Source of the DNA: Peribacillus sp. FSL P2-0133 | GTDB taxonomy: Bacteria > Bacillota > Bacilli > Bacillales > DSM-1321 | Length of the DNA stretch: 64,000 bases | Assembly: GCF_037975445.1 (NCBI RefSeq) | Contig: NZ_CP150254.1 | Location: 2,106,001-2,170,000 of the forward strand | Direction of reading: 5' to 3' | Part shown: positions 62,698 through 64,000 of the stretch, one piece after another | Layout: each line of letters starts with the position of its first letter | Position numbering within the stretch: the stretch's first letter is position 1 | Notes under the pieces: generated by a model | Told to the model about the DNA's origin: nothing | The model's input: the letters and a program-made list of their open reading frames with translations, nothing else | Database searches by the model: none | Made by a program: the position numbers and the translations under genes

Positions 62698-64000
62698 GTG
62701 AATGCAAGAGCATACCGGCATGAATTGGTCGAAGTGGCACAAGGAAAACGACCCGCAGATATGTTAATTAAAGGCGGAACGGTTATTAATGTTTATTCTG
62801 GTGAATTTCTTCAGCAAAATATTGCGCTGTATAAAGATTGCATTGCATATGTAGGGGAAAATGAAGTGAAGATAAATGAAAACACCAATGTAATAGATGC
62901 AAATGGTATGTATGTATCTCCCGGATTCATCGAAACTCATGCACATCCCTGGGTTATATACAATCCTATAAGTATCACCGCAAAAGTATTGCCATTGGGG
63001 ACTACCACAACCGTGAATGATAATCTATTTTTTTATTTGCACTTTGGTCACTCGGGCTTTAAAAAGCTTCTAGGCGAGTTGAAGAAACTGCCAGGAAACT
63101 TTTTTTGGTTAATAAGATTAGTTTCACAGGCTAGATATCCAGGTGAAAGGGACTGGTTCAATAAAGAGGATATAATGGACCTTCTTTCGATTGAAGAAGT
63201 ACTTGGAACGGCAGAAGTGACTCGTTGGCCTTTACTATACAAAGGGGATCCGGTTTTACTCGATATTATAGATGCGGCTAAAAAAATGGGGAAAGTGGCA
63301 GATGGGCATAATGCGGGGTGCTCTTATGAAAAATTAAATTCGATTGCAGCTTCAGGTATAAGTGCCTGTCATGAAGCGATAACGGCGGAAGAGGCCCTGG
63401 ATCGTTTACGGTTGGGTTTATGGACAGTCCTAAGAAACAGTTCGCTTCGTCCGGACTTGTCAAAAATAATAAAGCTGATTACAGATGGACAGGTAAGTAC
63501 GGGCAGGATTTTGATGACTACTGATGGTCCGCATCCATCTTTTATTGAAAAAGAAGGATTCGTAGATGGGCTTGTAAGGCAGGCTGTGGAACATGGAGTC
63601 CCGGTTATGGAAGCTATTCAGATGGTCACCATCAATGCGGCTACATACCTTAAACAGGACGATTATATTGGCGGATTGGCTCCGGGTAAAAAAGCGGATA
63701 TATTATTGTTGCCTGATTTGGAGCAGTTTCGTCCGAACTTGGTGATCTCAAACGGACAAATAGTGGCTGAAAATGGCGAATTGACGGTCCAGATGCCAGA
63801 TTTGGATTGGGGTAGGTATTTACCTGAAAGTACATTTTCCTTTTCAAGAGGAATTCTGGCAAATCATGATTTGTATCTATATCCACACACCTCTTCAAAT
63901 GATTCAGTCCCTGTTATTCATTTTCTGAGCAATGTAATAACCAAACGAAAAGATTTGGTGCTTCCAACCAAGAATGGGTTTATCGATCTTTCGAATCAAG
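62698..64000 (+). CDS. Adenine deaminase-like amidohydrolase, 3'-truncated by the window edge
   Basis: The frame is open from GTG 62698 (GGGATGGGGGCGAG before it) to the end of the window, 434 codons. It reads ADMLIKGGTVINVYSGEF, the metal motif GFIETHAHPW, DGHNAGCSYEKLN, TDGPHPSFIEKEGF and, in the C-terminal part, GGLAPGKKADILLLPDLEQF. This matches the adenine deaminase/amidohydrolase family, but several motifs differ (THAHPW instead of THVHIES), so the substrate may not be adenine. The purine theme would fit the upstream molybdoenzyme cluster, but the distance is 50 kb. Confidence 0.85.
   Translation, partial: MNARAYRHELVEVAQGKRPADMLIKGGTVINVYSGEFLQQNIALYKDCIAYVGENEVKINENTNVIDANGMYVSPGFIETHAHPWVIYNPISITAKVLPLGTTTTVNDNLFFYLHFGHSGFKKLLGELKKLPGNFFWLIRLVSQARYPGERDWFNKEDIMDLLSIEEVLGTAEVTRWPLLYKGDPVLLDIIDAAKKMGKVADGHNAGCSYEKLNSIAASGISACHEAITAEEALDRLRLGLWTVLRNSSLRPDLSKIIKLITDGQVSTGRILMTTDGPHPSFIEKEGFVDGLVRQAVEHGVPVMEAIQMVTINAATYLKQDDYIGGLAPGKKADILLLPDLEQFRPNLVISNGQIVAENGELTVQMPDLDWGRYLPESTFSFSRGILANHDLYLYPHTSSNDSVPVIHFLSNVITKRKDLVLPTKNGFIDLSNQ

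Overview
The window looks like a chromosomal segment of a low-GC, endospore-forming Bacillaceae, most likely a Peribacillus/Bacillus relative. The species is inference. The placement rests on the block lexA-yneA-yneB-ynzC-tkt-sirA-yneF, ccdA-(yneI)-ccdC, a YneK-like gene and a CotM-like gene, all in Bacillus subtilis-like order, and on spore genes (CotD-like, CotM-like, Spo0E-like, SirA) and strong AGGAGG-type ribosome binding sites with frequent TTG/GTG starts.

Layout. 1-2.65 kb: end of an M20 amidohydrolase and a YtcJ-type amidohydrolase. 3-6.5 kb: a five-gene operon with a lactose/cellobiose-type PTS (IIC, IIB, IIA), a small membrane protein and a MupG-family 6-phosphoglycosidase. 6.7-8.6 kb: an aldo/keto reductase and a decayed etfB remnant. 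8.7-13.8 kb: a complete xanthine-dehydrogenase-type molybdoenzyme cluster (MobA-like, Mo subunit, 2Fe-2S subunit, FAD subunit, XdhC-like). 14-17 kb: AlkC, an HPP membrane protein and a CGNR regulator. 17.2-21.4 kb: the trehalose operon treP-treA-treR with two operators and a cre site. 21.5-34 kb: a lineage-specific region with ebrAB-like efflux genes, about 2 kb of decayed DNA, GNAT, CotD-like, APH, an alpha/beta hydrolase split by one TAG, a LysM amidase, a tRNA-like RNA gene, a divergent CI/Cro-like pair, a secreted lipase, a holin-like protein and a LysM remnant.

33.8-39.2 kb: the SOS-regulated lexA/yneA region and tkt, sirA, yneF. 39.5-42.5 kb: a zinc-ADH remnant, then an Rrf2 regulator whose presumed operator half-site recurs before an IDEAL-like protein, a thioredoxin and an Old Yellow Enzyme homologue. 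43-54 kb: a broken membrane-protein gene, DoxX with striking palindromic operators, a Spo0E-like phosphatase, ccdA, a yneI pseudogene, ccdC, a thiosulfate-uptake pair (TsuA/TsuB-like), DUF3219, a YneK-like protein, sbcDC and a CotM-like gene. 54.5-62.6 kb: an aerobic phenylacetate (Paa) cluster with enoyl-CoA hydratase, thioesterase, PaaX, a small unknown protein, an MBL hydrolase, PaaA, PaaD N-part, PaaB, PaaC, a separate PaaD zinc-ribbon gene and an aryl-CoA ligase. The window ends inside an adenine-deaminase-like amidohydrolase.

The most unusual item is a 196-nt minus-strand RNA (28278-28473). It has perfect tRNA acceptor, D and T arms and a well-placed promoter, but a structured insert of about 120 nt where the anticodon and variable region should be. 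The second theme is gene decay: remnants of etfB, a zinc-ADH, yneI, an alpha/beta hydrolase and a membrane protein. The third is the split PaaD with no PaaE in the Paa cluster.
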